Shown one piece after another: positions 53,382 to 63,076 of a stretch of DNA of 64,000 nt. Made by a program: the position numbers and the translations under genes. The first letter of the stretch is position 1. Every line of letters begins with the position of its first letter. This DNA comes from Gammaproteobacteria bacterium (GTDB lineage: Bacteria > Pseudomonadota > Gammaproteobacteria > Xanthomonadales > Marinicellaceae). Location of the stretch: NCBI GenBank assembly GCA_041395445.1, contig JAWLAO010000003.1:310001-374000 (forward strand), in the 5' to 3' direction. The notes beneath the pieces are model-generated. The model did no database searches. It was not told the origin of the DNA and was given only the letters and a program-made list of their open reading frames with translations.

Positions 53382-55212
53382 GAACAACTTCCTGAGGCTT
53401 GATTTTTAAGAGATATTGTTCTATGACCTCACCGGCAATTGGGGCAGCAACTTTTGATCCACTGGCTCCATGCTCGGCTACCACAACCACTACGATTTCG
53501 GGTTTATCTGCCGGCGCAAACGCAATAAAAAGTGCATGATTACGAAGGTGTTTGGGAATATCAGTATCTCGCACATAAATTTCTTCTTCACTTTTACCAT
53601 AAACTTGAGATGTTCCGCTTTTACCCGCAATCAAATAGTTTTTGTTGGCAATAGCATGTGCTGAACCTTTAGGATGATGAATGGTGTCAATCATACCCTT
53701 ATGCACAATTTCCCAGTATTTTTCTTCAATATTTAATTCAAATTTTTTGTTTTGAGAAGTGTTGTTTTTCACTAAATGTAACTGTACAGATTTCCCTTTA
53801 TTGGCAAGGATTGCTAGTGCATTGGTTAATTGAATAGGCGTGTTTAATAAAAAACCCTGACCAATACCGGTGATAACAGTTTCTCCCGGAAACCATATCA
53901 TTCCTTTGGTTTCTTTCTTCCATTCTCTTGAGGGTAATAAGCCACTATTCTCTCCGTTGAGTTCGATGTTTGCTGTTTTTCCAAAATTAAAATTGGCGAG
54001 AAAACTATGTATACGGTCGATACCAATTTTTGGAGCCAGAGAATAATAAAAAGTATTAACAGATTGAGCTATGGACTCTTCAATACCAACCCAACCATGT
54101 CCTCCTTTCATCCAGTCGTGATACTTGCGTGGTTGATTGGGTAACTGAAAATATCCTTTTGACAGCATTTTGAAATCCGGTGTGATAATTCCATAATATA
54201 ATCCGGCTAACGCCATATATGGCTTGATGGTCGAACCTGGCTCATAACCTCCTTTGATACTACGATTAAATAAAGGGTTTTCAATGGAGTTGAGCAACAG
54301 AGAATATTTTTTCTGAGAAATTCCGTTTACAAAATCATTGGGATCAAATCCCGGTTTAGACACCATTGCGAGGATTTCACCATTATTCGGGTTTGCCACA
54401 ATAATTGAACCGGTCATATCACCCAGAGCATTAAAAGCAGCTTGTTGGAGTCGAATATCAATCGTCAGTTGGATGTCTTCGCCACTGACTGGCAACTCTT
54501 CTTTAATGGTGCGCAGAACTCTACCACGTGCATTGGTTTCGATTGTTAACTGCCCGGGCTGGCCGTGTAATCGGTCTTCCAGCGATTTTTCTAATCCTTG
54601 TTTACCGGTGTATTCAGTACCCTGATATCTTTTTTTATCTAAGCTGTCCGCATCGCTTTCGTTAATTCGACCGACATAACCAACTAAATGAGCAATTAAG
54701 TCCGTATAACGGTAGTGTCTAATGAGGTATGGAATTGCAGTGAATGCCGGAAACATATACTTTCTGGATGCATAATTTGATAATTCTTCTTCAGAAAGTT
54801 TAGCCTTCACAATTATTGGTTTGAATGGCGGATTTTGTTTCTCTTTTTCCAGAATATCATCAATTTCATTATCTGTCAGATTAACTAAAGATTGCATTTC
54901 ATAAAGTTTTTCTTTTAAATTTCCTGATTTCTCAGGAATCACTTGTAAACGATAGGTTGGAATATTATCCACGAGTAACACTCCGTTTCTATCGTAAATA
55001 AAACCTCTCGCTGGTGACAAGGATGTCGTTCTTATGCGGTTTTTTTCAGAGTTTTGTAACAACTCATTATGTTTAACAACTTGAAGATAAAAAAAACGAC
55101 TGAAAATAATCATAAGTGCAATGCTGACTATGATTACTGATGCAAAAATTCTGGAATTAAAAACTCTGGTTTCCGCCTTTGGATTTTTAATTTGCCGGTA
55201 ATTTTGTCGCAT
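53368..55212 (-). CDS. mrdA: Penicillin-binding protein 2 (elongation transpeptidase)
   Basis: 614 residues. A short cytosolic tail and one membrane helix (about 22-46) lead to the dimerisation/pedestal domain (GFIYDRNGVLLVDNIPTY) and the transpeptidase domain, with active-site S327-T-I-K330, S384-V-N386 and K531-S-G533. It crosslinks peptidoglycan during side-wall growth with RodA. It lies one base after mreD and overlaps rodA, all within mreBCD-mrdA-rodA-mltB. Confidence 0.96.
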   Translation of the reverse strand: MRQNYRQIKNPKAETRVFNSRIFASVIIVSIALMIIFSRFFYLQVVKHNELLQNSEKNRIRTTSLSPARGFIYDRNGVLLVDNIPTYRLQVIPEKSGNLKEKLYEMQSLVNLTDNEIDDILEKEKQNPPFKPIIVKAKLSEEELSNYASRKYMFPAFTAIPYLIRHYRYTDLIAHLVGYVGRINESDADSLDKKRYQGTEYTGKQGLEKSLEDRLHGQPGQLTIETNARGRVLRTIKEELPVSGEDIQLTIDIRLQQAAFNALGDMTGSIIVANPNNGEILAMVSKPGFDPNDFVNGISQKKYSLLLNSIENPLFNRSIKGGYEPGSTIKPYMALAGLYYGIITPDFKMLSKGYFQLPNQPRKYHDWMKGGHGWVGIEESIAQSVNTFYYSLAPKIGIDRIHSFLANFNFGKTANIELNGENSGLLPSREWKKETKGMIWFPGETVITGIGQGFLLNTPIQLTNALAILANKGKSVQLHLVKNNTSQNKKFELNIEEKYWEIVHKGMIDTIHHPKGSAHAIANKNYLIAGKSGTSQVYGKSEEEIYVRDTDIPKHLRNHALFIAFAPADKPEIVVVVVAEHGASGSKVAAPIAGEVIEQYLLKIKPQEVVHADE

Positions 55213-55213
55213 A

Positions 55214-55687
55214 TTATCTGTGTTTTAGTTTCAATCGGTCCAAAAAATATTTAAACCAAGGCCAAATGATGACCGATGTTATGACAGAATAAAGATGTAA
55301 TGCGAGTGTGTTTTCATTAGACGCTAACCAATCAATTGCTGAGCGAATAAAAGCATCATTCAATAATAAAGCTCCGACCATCAATGATAACTGCCAGAAA
55401 GAAGTCATTTTGAGTCGTTTATGAATTTTACTAATGATAAAAACAATCGCAACCATGGAAAATCCATGCTTTCCAAACAAGCTTCCATAAAGCACATCAA
55501 GCAAAATACTGTAGGTAAAAGCTGTAAACAATCCGCATTGTTTGGGTGATTCAATGCTCCAGTAAATAATGACTAATGCCAGCCAGTAAGGCTGGATGTT
55601 TCTAAACCATATCGGCCAGGGAAGCAGCATGAGTACCAAACTCAATATAATCGACAGATGAATTAACTTACTCGAAAAAAGTTTCAC
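55214..55687 (-). CDS. mreD: Rod shape-determining protein MreD
   Basis: 157 residues, five to six membrane helices, with the characteristic LLPWPIWFRNIQPYWLALVIIYW near the N-terminus and YSILLDVLYGSLFGKHGFSMV in the middle. MreD is an integral part of the elongasome and links MreC to the membrane. It overlaps mreC by four bases and is one base ahead of mrdA. Confidence 0.93.
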   Translation of the reverse strand: MKLFSSKLIHLSIILSLVLMLLPWPIWFRNIQPYWLALVIIYWSIESPKQCGLFTAFTYSILLDVLYGSLFGKHGFSMVAIVFIISKIHKRLKMTSFWQLSLMVGALLLNDAFIRSAIDWLASNENTLALHLYSVITSVIIWPWFKYFLDRLKLKHR

Positions 55688-56550
55688 TGAGTCACATCCT
55701 CACTACTTTCTGAATGATTTGAGTCTTCCCAAACCAAAAGAACCTGCTTCAAGTTATTTAAATTGGCACTGGGCTTAGCGTTTGCTTGCTGAAAGGAGCG
55801 GTCTCCTTGAGAGTCTAATATTTCACTAAGGCTTGCGACTTTTAAACCTCTTGGAAAAACTCCTCCGAATCCTGATGTGATTAGAGTGTCTCCAACCTTG
55901 ATGTCTGCACTTTGTGGAATTTCAGGCAAACTGAGACTGTTCATATCTCCGGTTCCATAGAGTACCGTTCTGACACCGGTTCTTAAAAATTCGACCGGCA
56001 CGGCATGGTTTTGGTCGGTTATCAGAATCACATGTGAGTTTTCCAAATTGACCTTGCTGACCTGTCCAATAAGTCCATACAAATCCAAAACGGTTTGATT
56101 GATTGAAACATTTTGGTTCGAACCTTGGTTGATTACAATTCGGTGCTGATTTTTTCCAATGTTGAGATTGACCAAGAATGCTGCCGTTGTTTGTAAGGGC
56201 AGCTGTTGTTTAGCATTCAGTAATTGTCGTAATTCGACATTTTGCTGTGAAATGACCTCCATTTGCAATAAATCAATTTGAACCTGTGACAGATTTTGTT
56301 TGAGATCGGCGTTTTCTTGCAACAATTGCAAATGATCGGATAAGGCTGAATTGATAAAGTTATAGGCTCGCTGTGGCCATTCAACAACTTTCACCAAAGG
56401 AAGTGTGAGAGCCGAAATAGTGGAGCGGATGGGAGTGGCAATTTTGTTGGAGTTGTCCAGAATCATTAAAACAACACAAACTATCTCCAAAAACAAAAAT
56501 CGCAAAACATAAATTTGAGTTGCTGATGTATCGGATTTTTTGCCCCACAT
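55684..56550 (-). CDS. mreC: Rod shape-determining protein MreC
   Basis: 288 residues. One N-terminal membrane helix (about 12-30), a coiled coil (about 70-110, LQENADLKQNLSQVQIDLLQMEV) and the periplasmic double beta-barrel domain with NLNIGKNQHRIVINQGSNQNV, GLIGQVSKV, ILITDQNHAVPVEF and GDTLITSGFGGVFPRGLKV. MreC scaffolds PBP2 and RodA. It follows mreB with a 24-base gap and overlaps mreD by four bases. Confidence 0.95.
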   Translation of the reverse strand: MWGKKSDTSATQIYVLRFLFLEIVCVVLMILDNSNKIATPIRSTISALTLPLVKVVEWPQRAYNFINSALSDHLQLLQENADLKQNLSQVQIDLLQMEVISQQNVELRQLLNAKQQLPLQTTAAFLVNLNIGKNQHRIVINQGSNQNVSINQTVLDLYGLIGQVSKVNLENSHVILITDQNHAVPVEFLRTGVRTVLYGTGDMNSLSLPEIPQSADIKVGDTLITSGFGGVFPRGLKVASLSEILDSQGDRSFQQANAKPSANLNNLKQVLLVWEDSNHSESSEDVTQ

Positions 56551-56574
56551 TTTTAATTTTGAAAAACTTCTAAA

Positions 56575-57630
56575 TTACCTTCTTCGTGCAAACGTGAAAA
56601 AGTCAGAACCATTCTCATCCATAATCTCAAGAGCCTTACCACCACCTCTTGCAACACAAGTAAGTGGGTCTTCAGCAATTAATACTGGCAAACCGGTTTC
56701 TTCCATCAACAATTTGTCTAAATCTTTTAATAATGCACCACCACCAGTCAGAACAATGCCTTGGTCTGCAACGTCTGCGCATAATTCAGGTGGCGTTTGT
56801 TCCAGAGCAGTTTTGACTGCTGAAACAATACCTGTTAAAGGTTCGTGTAAGGCTTCCAGAACTTCATTGTTGTTAATTGAAAACATTCTTGGTACACCTT
56901 CTGCCAGATTTCTTCCGGTGATTTCAATGGTTTTGACTTCGGTTGAAGGGTAGGCACAACCAATTTCTTTCTTGATTTTTTCAGCAGTTGTTTCACCAAT
57001 CAATGTGCCATAACTACGGCGAACATAGGAAATTATCGCTTCGTCAAATTTATCTCCGCCAATTTTAACCGATGCTGAATAAACAATACCATTCAATGAT
57101 AAAACCGCAACTTCAGAAGTTCCACCACCAATATCTAGAACCATAGAGCCACGAGCCTCGTGAATTGGAATTCCGGCTCCGATTGCTGCTGCCATTGGCT
57201 CTTCAATCAGATAAACATCTGATGCTCCTGCTTCATCTGCGGATTCCTGAATTGCTTTTCTTTCAACCTGTGTTGAACCGCATGGAACACAAATCAGAAC
57301 TCTGGAACTCGGTTTTAACCATCTGTTTGAGTGAACCTTACGTATAAAATGTTGCAACATTGCAGAAGTCATTTCAAAATCAGCAATCACACCGTCTTTT
57401 AAAGGACGGATTGTCATGATATGTCCGGGTGTACGACCGAGCATCATTTTTGCCTCGATACCAACAGATGCTATATCCTTAGGACCACCTATACCTTGAT
57501 CCATTCTAACCGCAACAACAGAGGGTTCGTTGAGGACAATTCCATGATCTTTCATGTAAATCAGCGTGTTCGCTGTTCCTAAATCAATTGATAAATCATT
57601 TGAAAAAAGGCTTCTGAATTTTTTAAACAT
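56575..57630 (-). CDS. mreB: Actin-like rod shape protein MreB
   Basis: 351 residues with the actin fold. Phosphate loop 1 is SIDLGTANTLIYMKDHGIV, phosphate loop 2 MVLDIGGGTSEVAVLSL and the adenosine motif IVLTGGGALLKDLDKLL. The hydrophobic N-terminal start MFKKFRSLFSND and LQHFIRKVHSNRWLKPSSRVLICVPCGSTQVERKAI are typical. MreB filaments orient lateral wall synthesis. It is the first gene of a six-gene minus-strand unit and is transcribed divergently from gatC across 104 bases. Confidence 0.98.
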   Translation of the reverse strand: MFKKFRSLFSNDLSIDLGTANTLIYMKDHGIVLNEPSVVAVRMDQGIGGPKDIASVGIEAKMMLGRTPGHIMTIRPLKDGVIADFEMTSAMLQHFIRKVHSNRWLKPSSRVLICVPCGSTQVERKAIQESADEAGASDVYLIEEPMAAAIGAGIPIHEARGSMVLDIGGGTSEVAVLSLNGIVYSASVKIGGDKFDEAIISYVRRSYGTLIGETTAEKIKKEIGCAYPSTEVKTIEITGRNLAEGVPRMFSINNNEVLEALHEPLTGIVSAVKTALEQTPPELCADVADQGIVLTGGGALLKDLDKLLMEETGLPVLIAEDPLTCVARGGGKALEIMDENGSDFFTFARRR

Positions 57631-57734
57631 AATATGTCAGTAATTAATTTCGTTTGTATAGGAAAATGGCATAATACGGCTCTTTTGGTTAAAATGATGC
57701 CGACCGTTAATTATATATTACAAAAGAGATTTTT

Positions 57735-58022
57735 ATGTTAATAAATCGTAAAGAAGTCGAACAAATAGCAAATCTTGCAAAGCTAAGTGTGAGTGAAAAT
57801 GAAATAGATACTATTATGACTTCTCTCAATTCAGTTGTTGAAATGATTAACCATATCAACGAAGCTGATACTGAGTCCGTTAAATCGATGGCTAATCCGA
57901 TGGATGCAGTGCAAAGATTTCGTGTTGACGATGTTACAGAAACTTCCAACAAAGAAATTCTTTTGAATATGGCAACAGAATCCGATGAAGACTACTATCT
58001 GGTTCCTACGGTGGTTGAATAA
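57735..58022 (+). CDS. gatC: Asp/Glu-tRNA amidotransferase subunit C
   Basis: 95 residues. The GatC pattern is visible in VEQIANLAKLSVSENEID and ITTLNSVVEMIN-like helices, then NPMDAVQRFRVDDVTE. The small subunit wraps around GatA and stabilises the GatA-GatB complex. It begins the gatC-gatA-gatB-kinase unit and lies two bases before gatA. CATAAT at 57670-57675 is the best -10 candidate. Presence of gatCAB implies indirect synthesis of Gln-tRNA or Asn-tRNA in this organism. Confidence 0.94.
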   Translation: MLINRKEVEQIANLAKLSVSENEIDTIMTSLNSVVEMINHINEADTESVKSMANPMDAVQRFRVDDVTETSNKEILLNMATESDEDYYLVPTVVE

Positions 58023-58024
58023 CG

Positions 58025-59476
58025 ATGAAGTTTCAAAGCATTTCACATATATCCGGATTGCTAAAAAATCGGGAAATTTCAGTTCAGGACATTCAAAATC
58101 ACTACTTTGAAAGACTTACAAAGTATGCAGAAAACTTAAACTGTGTTATTAATTTCACATCAGATTTAGCAGCGGAACAAGCTCTGCGAGCTCAGCGGAT
58201 GGTTGATGAAAATAGAGCGTCCGTTTTAACCGGAATCCCTCTGGTCCATAAAGATTTATTCTGCACTCAGGGAATTGCCACCACATGTGGTTCAAGAATG
58301 CTTGAGAATTTTATCGCACCCTACAATGCAACTGTAGTTGAAAATTTACAATCATCCGGTGCAATCACTCTGGCAAAAGCAAACATGGACGAATTTGCTA
58401 TGGGTTCTTCCAACGAGAATTCCTATTTTGGAGCTGTTAAAAATCCATGGAATTTGAATAAAGTTCCGGGTGGTTCATCCGGTGGTTCGGCAGCGGCTGT
58501 GGCAGCCGGTTTGGTTCCATTTGCTACTGGAACAGACACCGGAGGTTCAATCAGACAACCGGCGGCTTTATGCGGCATTACCGGAATTAAACCAACTTAT
58601 GGGCGGGCTTCTCGTTACGGTATGGTTGCTTTTGCATCCAGTCTGGATCAGGCAGGTGTATTTGCCAAAAGCGCTGAAGATTGTGCTTTTGCCTTGTCAG
58701 CTGTTTGTGGATTTGATGAAAAAGACTCAACGTCGGCTCAAGTTGAAAAAGAAGATTTTAGTCTTAACCTCAAAAAACCGATTAAAGGCATAAAAATCGG
58801 TATAGTCAGAGATTGGATTGATAGCTTATCGGCTGAAATTAAGGAAAAAACAATTCAATCCATTTCAGAATTGGAGAATCAAGGAGCTGAAATTGTGGAA
58901 ATTCAGTTGCCAACTTCACATCTGGCGGTGTCGGCATATTATGTGATTGCACCTGCGGAATGTTCATCGAATTTATCTCGGTTTGATGGCATTCGTTATG
59001 GACATAGATGTGAGAACCCTCAAGATATTAACGATTTGTATATACGTTCGCGAACTGAAGGTTTCGGAGAAGAAGTTAAAAGACGTATTATGGTCGGAAC
59101 TTGGGCGTTGTCTGCCGGATTTTATGATGCTTATTATCGCAAAGCTCAAAAAATCAGAAGACTGATCGTGAATGATTTTGCCTCTGCATTTGAGAAGGTC
59201 GATGTCATTGCAGCACCGGTATCACCGGAAGTGGCATTTGATTTCAATGCCAAAAAAGATCCGGTTAGTATGTACAACGAAGACATATTTACCATTCCTT
59301 CTTCACTTGCGGGCTTGCCATGTTTGTCAATGCCGATTGGATTGGTTGATGGTTTGCCGGTGGGATTGCAATTAATTGGGAATAAATTACAAGAAAGCCA
59401 AATTCTGAATGTGGCATATCAGTATCAACAAAATACTGAGTTTCACCGTTTAGTGCCGGAGGGATATGATGAGTAA
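58025..59476 (+). CDS. gatA: Asp/Glu-tRNA amidotransferase subunit A (amidase)
   Basis: 483 residues of the amidase-signature family, releasing ammonia from Gln or Asn. The Ser-cisSer-Lys triad is present: Lys in GIPLVHKDLFCTQGI, the serine pair in VPGGSSGGSAAAVAAG, and TGTDTGGSIRQPAALCGI with the nucleophilic Ser. Ammonia travels through a tunnel to GatB. It overlaps gatB by eight bases. Confidence 0.97.
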   Translation: MKFQSISHISGLLKNREISVQDIQNHYFERLTKYAENLNCVINFTSDLAAEQALRAQRMVDENRASVLTGIPLVHKDLFCTQGIATTCGSRMLENFIAPYNATVVENLQSSGAITLAKANMDEFAMGSSNENSYFGAVKNPWNLNKVPGGSSGGSAAAVAAGLVPFATGTDTGGSIRQPAALCGITGIKPTYGRASRYGMVAFASSLDQAGVFAKSAEDCAFALSAVCGFDEKDSTSAQVEKEDFSLNLKKPIKGIKIGIVRDWIDSLSAEIKEKTIQSISELENQGAEIVEIQLPTSHLAVSAYYVIAPAECSSNLSRFDGIRYGHRCENPQDINDLYIRSRTEGFGEEVKRRIMVGTWALSAGFYDAYYRKAQKIRRLIVNDFASAFEKVDVIAAPVSPEVAFDFNAKKDPVSMYNEDIFTIPSSLAGLPCLSMPIGLVDGLPVGLQLIGNKLQESQILNVAYQYQQNTEFHRLVPEGYDE

Positions 59477-60908
59477 TATTCAATGGGAAACGGTTATCGG
59501 GCTTGAAATTCACACTCAATTGAAAACCAAAAGCAAACTCTTTGCGGGTACGAGCACTCAGTACGGCGCTTCTCCAAATTCACAAGTGAGCCTGTTGGAA
59601 GCAGCCGTTCCGGGAACATTACCTGTTTTTAATGAAAAAGTACTGCGTTATGCAATTCGATTTGGTTTGGCAATTGACGCGAAAGTGATTGCCAAAGAGT
59701 CCCGTTTTGACAGGAAAAATTATTTTTATCCCGATTCTCCCAAAGGTTATCAAATCACTCAATTGAAACATCCGATAGTTGAACATGGAACCGTGATTAT
59801 TCAGACAGAAGACGGTGAAAATAAAACAATCCGTGTTAATCGAGCCCATATCGAAGAAGATGCCGGCAAATCAGTTCATGATAAATATGCCGATTATTCG
59901 GGAATAGATTTGAATCGTTGCGGAACCCCATTGATTGAGATTGTTTCCGAACCTGATATGTCTAATGCCAAAGAAGCAGTCGCTTATATGCGGGAAATTC
60001 ACACCATTGTGACTCATTTGGGAATTTGTGACGGAAACATGCAGGAAGGTTCTTTTCGTTGTGATGCGAATGTTTCGGTTCGACCGGTTGGGCAAAAAGA
60101 ACTGGGAACACGCACCGAATTGAAAAATATTAACTCTTTCCGCTTTGTTGAAAAAGCCATCAATGTGGAAGTTAAAAGACAAATTAAACTTCTGGAGTCC
60201 GGTGAAAAAGTCACTCAGGAAACTCGTTTGTATGACTCGGATAAAAATGAAACCCGAGCTATGAGGAGTAAGGAAGAGGCAAATGATTACAGATATTTCC
60301 CTGATCCGGATTTATTACCGGTGGTGATTGATCAGTCCTACATAGACAATGAACGACAATTTATTCCGGAGTTTCCTGCGGCGAAACAGGCTCGTTATAT
60401 TGCTGAGCTTGGGCTGAAAGAGGAAGATGCAAAAATTATAGCTTATGATAAAGAGTTATCAGGACTATTCGACGAGACAATCACCTTACAAAAACAATCG
60501 ACACCGCAGATGTGTGCGAATATGTTATTGGGTGAATACAGTTCGTTATTAAAAGCAAATGACAGTAATTCTGAAATGCCGGTGTCATCAGCTCAATTGG
60601 CTAATCTTCTGGAAAATTTAGCTTCAGGAAAAATTTCGCACAAAATCGCAAAGGTTATTCTGGAAAAAATCTGGAATACAAAGATTTCAGCCGATGAAAT
60701 TATTGAGAAAGAAGGTTTGGCTCAGGTTTCCGATAGTGGCGAGTTAGAGCAGATTATCAAAACATTGGTTGAAAACAACCCATCGCAATTTGATGAATAT
60801 AAGCAAGGCAATATGAAGATGTTTAATTTCTTTGTCGGCCAGGTAATGAAACAAACAAAAGGCAGAGCGAACCCGGCTCAAGTTAAATCAATTTTGGAAA
60901 ATTTTTAA
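59469..60908 (+). CDS. gatB: Asp/Glu-tRNA amidotransferase subunit B
   Basis: 479 residues. Of two adjacent ATGs (59466, 59469) the second has better spacing (five bases) to GGAGGG. GatB phosphorylates and amidates Glu-tRNA-Gln or Asp-tRNA-Asn. Cradle-domain motifs are ETVIGLEIHTQL, SKLFAGTSTQYGASPN, KNYFYPDSPKGYQITQ, IEEDAGKSVH, IEIVSEPDM and the zinc/Mg region DGNMQEGSFRCDANVSVRP. The helical and YqeY-type tail ends in MKQTKGRANPAQVKSIL. Confidence 0.97.
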   Translation: MSNIQWETVIGLEIHTQLKTKSKLFAGTSTQYGASPNSQVSLLEAAVPGTLPVFNEKVLRYAIRFGLAIDAKVIAKESRFDRKNYFYPDSPKGYQITQLKHPIVEHGTVIIQTEDGENKTIRVNRAHIEEDAGKSVHDKYADYSGIDLNRCGTPLIEIVSEPDMSNAKEAVAYMREIHTIVTHLGICDGNMQEGSFRCDANVSVRPVGQKELGTRTELKNINSFRFVEKAINVEVKRQIKLLESGEKVTQETRLYDSDKNETRAMRSKEEANDYRYFPDPDLLPVVIDQSYIDNERQFIPEFPAAKQARYIAELGLKEEDAKIIAYDKELSGLFDETITLQKQSTPQMCANMLLGEYSSLLKANDSNSEMPVSSAQLANLLENLASGKISHKIAKVILEKIWNTKISADEIIEKEGLAQVSDSGELEQIIKTLVENNPSQFDEYKQGNMKMFNFFVGQVMKQTKGRANPAQVKSILENF

Positions 60909-60917
60909 GAGAAAAGT

Positions 60918-61853
60918 ATGAGTAAAGCACTAATTTGTGGCTCTTTGGCCTATGACACTATTATGGTTTTTGAAGATCAGTTTGTTAACCACATTCTTCC
61001 GAATCAAATCCACAAATTAAATGTATCGTTTTTTGTGCCTAGCATGCGCCGTGAGTTTGGTGGGGTTGCAGGAAATATAGCCTATAACCTCAAACTTTTG
61101 GGTGGAAATCCTGTACCAATGGGAACAGTCGGACAGGATTTTGTTCCTTACCAACAGTATCTTGAAGAATTAGGAATTTCACTGGATGGTATTATGGTCA
61201 AAGATAAAATGTTCACTCCGCAGGCATTCATCACAACCGATCAGGATAACAATCAAATTACGGCTTTCCATCCCGGAGCAATGAGCCTTTCACATGAGTG
61301 TAAAGTTTCAGATCACAAGAATGTTAGTATCGGTATTGTTGGACCTGATGGTAGAGATGGAATGATTACACATGCTCAAGGGTTTGTTAATAACGGCATT
61401 CCTTTTATATTCGATCCCGGTCAGGCTATGCCATTGTTTGATGGGAATGATTTAAAACAATTTATCGATCAGGCAACCTGGATGGCTGTGAATGATTATG
61501 AGTATGAACTGGTTTGCGAACGAACAGGCTGGGAAGCGAAAGAAATAGCATCTCATTTGAAAGCACTGATTGTCACTCGTGGTGAAAAAGGCTCGGAAAT
61601 TTATACAGATGATACTGTTTATCATATTCCTGTAGTCACTGCTGAAAGGATTGTTGATCCAACGGGTTGTGGTGATGCTTATCGTGCCGGTTTGTTGTAT
61701 GGAATTATGAATGACCTTGATATGCAAACCACAGGACGGATTGCCTCTTTACTCGGAAGCATCAAGATTGCTCATGCCGGAACTCAGAATCACTCTTTTA
61801 CTAAAGATGAGTTTATTGATTTATTTGAAAAAGAATTCGGCTATCGCTTTTAA
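60918..61853 (+). CDS. PfkB-family sugar/nucleoside kinase (adenosine-kinase-like)
   Basis: 311 residues of the ribokinase (PfkB) fold. The N-terminal substrate lid begins ALICGSLAYDTIM, followed by RREFGGVAGNIAYNLKLLGG, a PfkB signature-1 region. The C-terminal VDPTGCGDAYRAGLLYGI carries the catalytic Asp and anion hole (GCGD). Such proteins next to gatB are often named adenosine kinase, but ribokinase or another sugar kinase fits equally. It starts nine bases after gatB and probably shares the transcript. Confidence 0.88.
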   Translation: MSKALICGSLAYDTIMVFEDQFVNHILPNQIHKLNVSFFVPSMRREFGGVAGNIAYNLKLLGGNPVPMGTVGQDFVPYQQYLEELGISLDGIMVKDKMFTPQAFITTDQDNNQITAFHPGAMSLSHECKVSDHKNVSIGIVGPDGRDGMITHAQGFVNNGIPFIFDPGQAMPLFDGNDLKQFIDQATWMAVNDYEYELVCERTGWEAKEIASHLKALIVTRGEKGSEIYTDDTVYHIPVVTAERIVDPTGCGDAYRAGLLYGIMNDLDMQTTGRIASLLGSIKIAHAGTQNHSFTKDEFIDLFEKEFGYRF

Positions 61854-61982
61854 AAATGCTTGTAAAATTTGAATTAATTGCTGAAAGCGTTTTTTAGTTG
61901 TAATTACTCCCGCTTTTTGAAAAAATATTAGCAGTTTAAAAGTTTAGGTTGTAGTTGAATCAGCTGCACCGGGAAAAATATT

Positions 61983-62459
61983 ATGATTGACGCAGATGGT
62001 TATCGACCCAATGTGGGTATAATCCTGCTCGGTGATAATGGTAGAGTTTTTTTTGCAAAGAGATATCAAGATAACGGTTGGCAATTCCCGCAAGGAGGGA
62101 TTAATTCCGATGAAACCAACGAAGAAGCAATGTATCGTGAATTGTATGAGGAAATTGGTCTTGAACCTCATCATGTAGAACTGCTGGGTTCAACACCGGG
62201 TTGGTTACGTTACAAACTGCCGAGAAAATATCAGAGAAAACAGTCAAAACCATTATGCATCGGACAGAAACAGGTCTGGTTTTTGCTAAAGTTTCTTGGA
62301 ACTGAAGCCCACCTGACTTTGGATCACACCGAAAGCCCTGAGTTCAGCGAATGGAAGTGGGTGCACTTTTGGTATCCTGTGAAAAAGGTTGTTAAGTTTA
62401 AAAAAGGGGTCTATATTCAGGCTTTGAAACACCTTGAGCCTTTGATGAAGTCCAGTTAA
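61983..62459 (+). CDS. rppH: RNA pyrophosphohydrolase RppH (Nudix)
   Basis: 158 residues. The start MIDADGYRPNVGIILLGDNGRVFFAKR and the segment GWQFPQGGINSDE match RppH. The Nudix box GGINSDETNEEAMYRELYEEIGL fits Gx5Ex7REUxEExGU. RppH converts 5'-triphosphate mRNA ends to monophosphate, triggering RNase E decay. The basic LPRKYQRKQSKPLCIGQKQVWFLL region binds RNA. It is preceded by 129 bases with no feature I can name. Confidence 0.95.
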   Translation: MIDADGYRPNVGIILLGDNGRVFFAKRYQDNGWQFPQGGINSDETNEEAMYRELYEEIGLEPHHVELLGSTPGWLRYKLPRKYQRKQSKPLCIGQKQVWFLLKFLGTEAHLTLDHTESPEFSEWKWVHFWYPVKKVVKFKKGVYIQALKHLEPLMKSS

Positions 62460-62479
62460 AAATTTTTATGTTATCAAGT

Positions 62480-62511
62480 TACCAAGAATGTTGGTTACTT
62501 CATTCTTGGTA
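62480..62511. repeat. Perfect inverted repeat between rppH and dcd
   Basis: TACCAAGAATG (62480-62490) is the exact reverse complement of CATTCTTGGTA (62501-62511), with a 10-base loop. It spans the dcd stop codon in a tail-to-tail region. No T-run follows on either strand, so it is not a standard terminator; it may protect 3' ends or act with Rho. Confidence 0.6.
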
Positions 62512-63064
62512 ATGTGACGCCTTGCTGACCTTGATATTTACCGTTTTTGTCTTTGTAAGAAACAGCACACTCTTCATCAGATTCAAAGAATAAAAATTGA
62601 GCAACACCCTCATTGGCATAGATTTTTGCCGGTAATGGTGTAGTGTTTGAAAATTCCAGTGTCACATGACCTTCCCATTCAGGTTCCAGCGGCGTGACAT
62701 TGACAATGATTCCGCAACGAGCATAGGTTGATTTTCCTAAACAAACCGTTAATACATTTCTTGGAATCTTGATGTATTCAACTGTACGTGCCAGACAAAA
62801 TGAGTTGGGTGGAATAATACAGACATCCGACTTCACATCAACAAAATTATTGGTATCGAAATTCTTTGGGTCAACAATTGTTGAGTTGATATTGGTGAAA
62901 ATTTTAAATTCATCAGCACATCGAACGTCGTAACCATAGCTGGATGTTCCGTATGATATTTTTTTATTTTGCGAATCCGCTGTGATTTGGTTTTCCTCAA
63001 ATGGTGAAATCATTCCGTGTTCCAACGCCATTTTACGTATCCATTTATCTGATTTGATGCTCAT
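62495..63064 (-). CDS. dcd: dCTP deaminase
   Basis: 189 residues. Trimeric enzyme converting dCTP to dUTP, the main dTMP route in many gammaproteobacteria. Visible motifs: SIKSDKWIRKMA at the N-terminus, SYGTSSYGYDVRCADEF, PPNSFCLARTVEYI, CLGKSTYARCGIIVNVTPLEPEWEGHVTLEFSNTTPLP with the catalytic Glu, and GVAQFLFFESDE. AGGA lies before the start. Twelve bases separate it from the upstream mrp gene, so the two are probably co-transcribed. Confidence 0.97.
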   Translation of the reverse strand: MSIKSDKWIRKMALEHGMISPFEENQITADSQNKKISYGTSSYGYDVRCADEFKIFTNINSTIVDPKNFDTNNFVDVKSDVCIIPPNSFCLARTVEYIKIPRNVLTVCLGKSTYARCGIIVNVTPLEPEWEGHVTLEFSNTTPLPAKIYANEGVAQFLFFESDEECAVSYKDKNGKYQGQQGVTLPRMK

Positions 63065-63076
63065 AGTAAAATCCTG

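Noticed and set aside
62480..62511. Rho-independent terminator between rppH and dcd
   Set aside because: The stem is perfect, but no T-run follows on either strand; recorded only as an inverted repeat.
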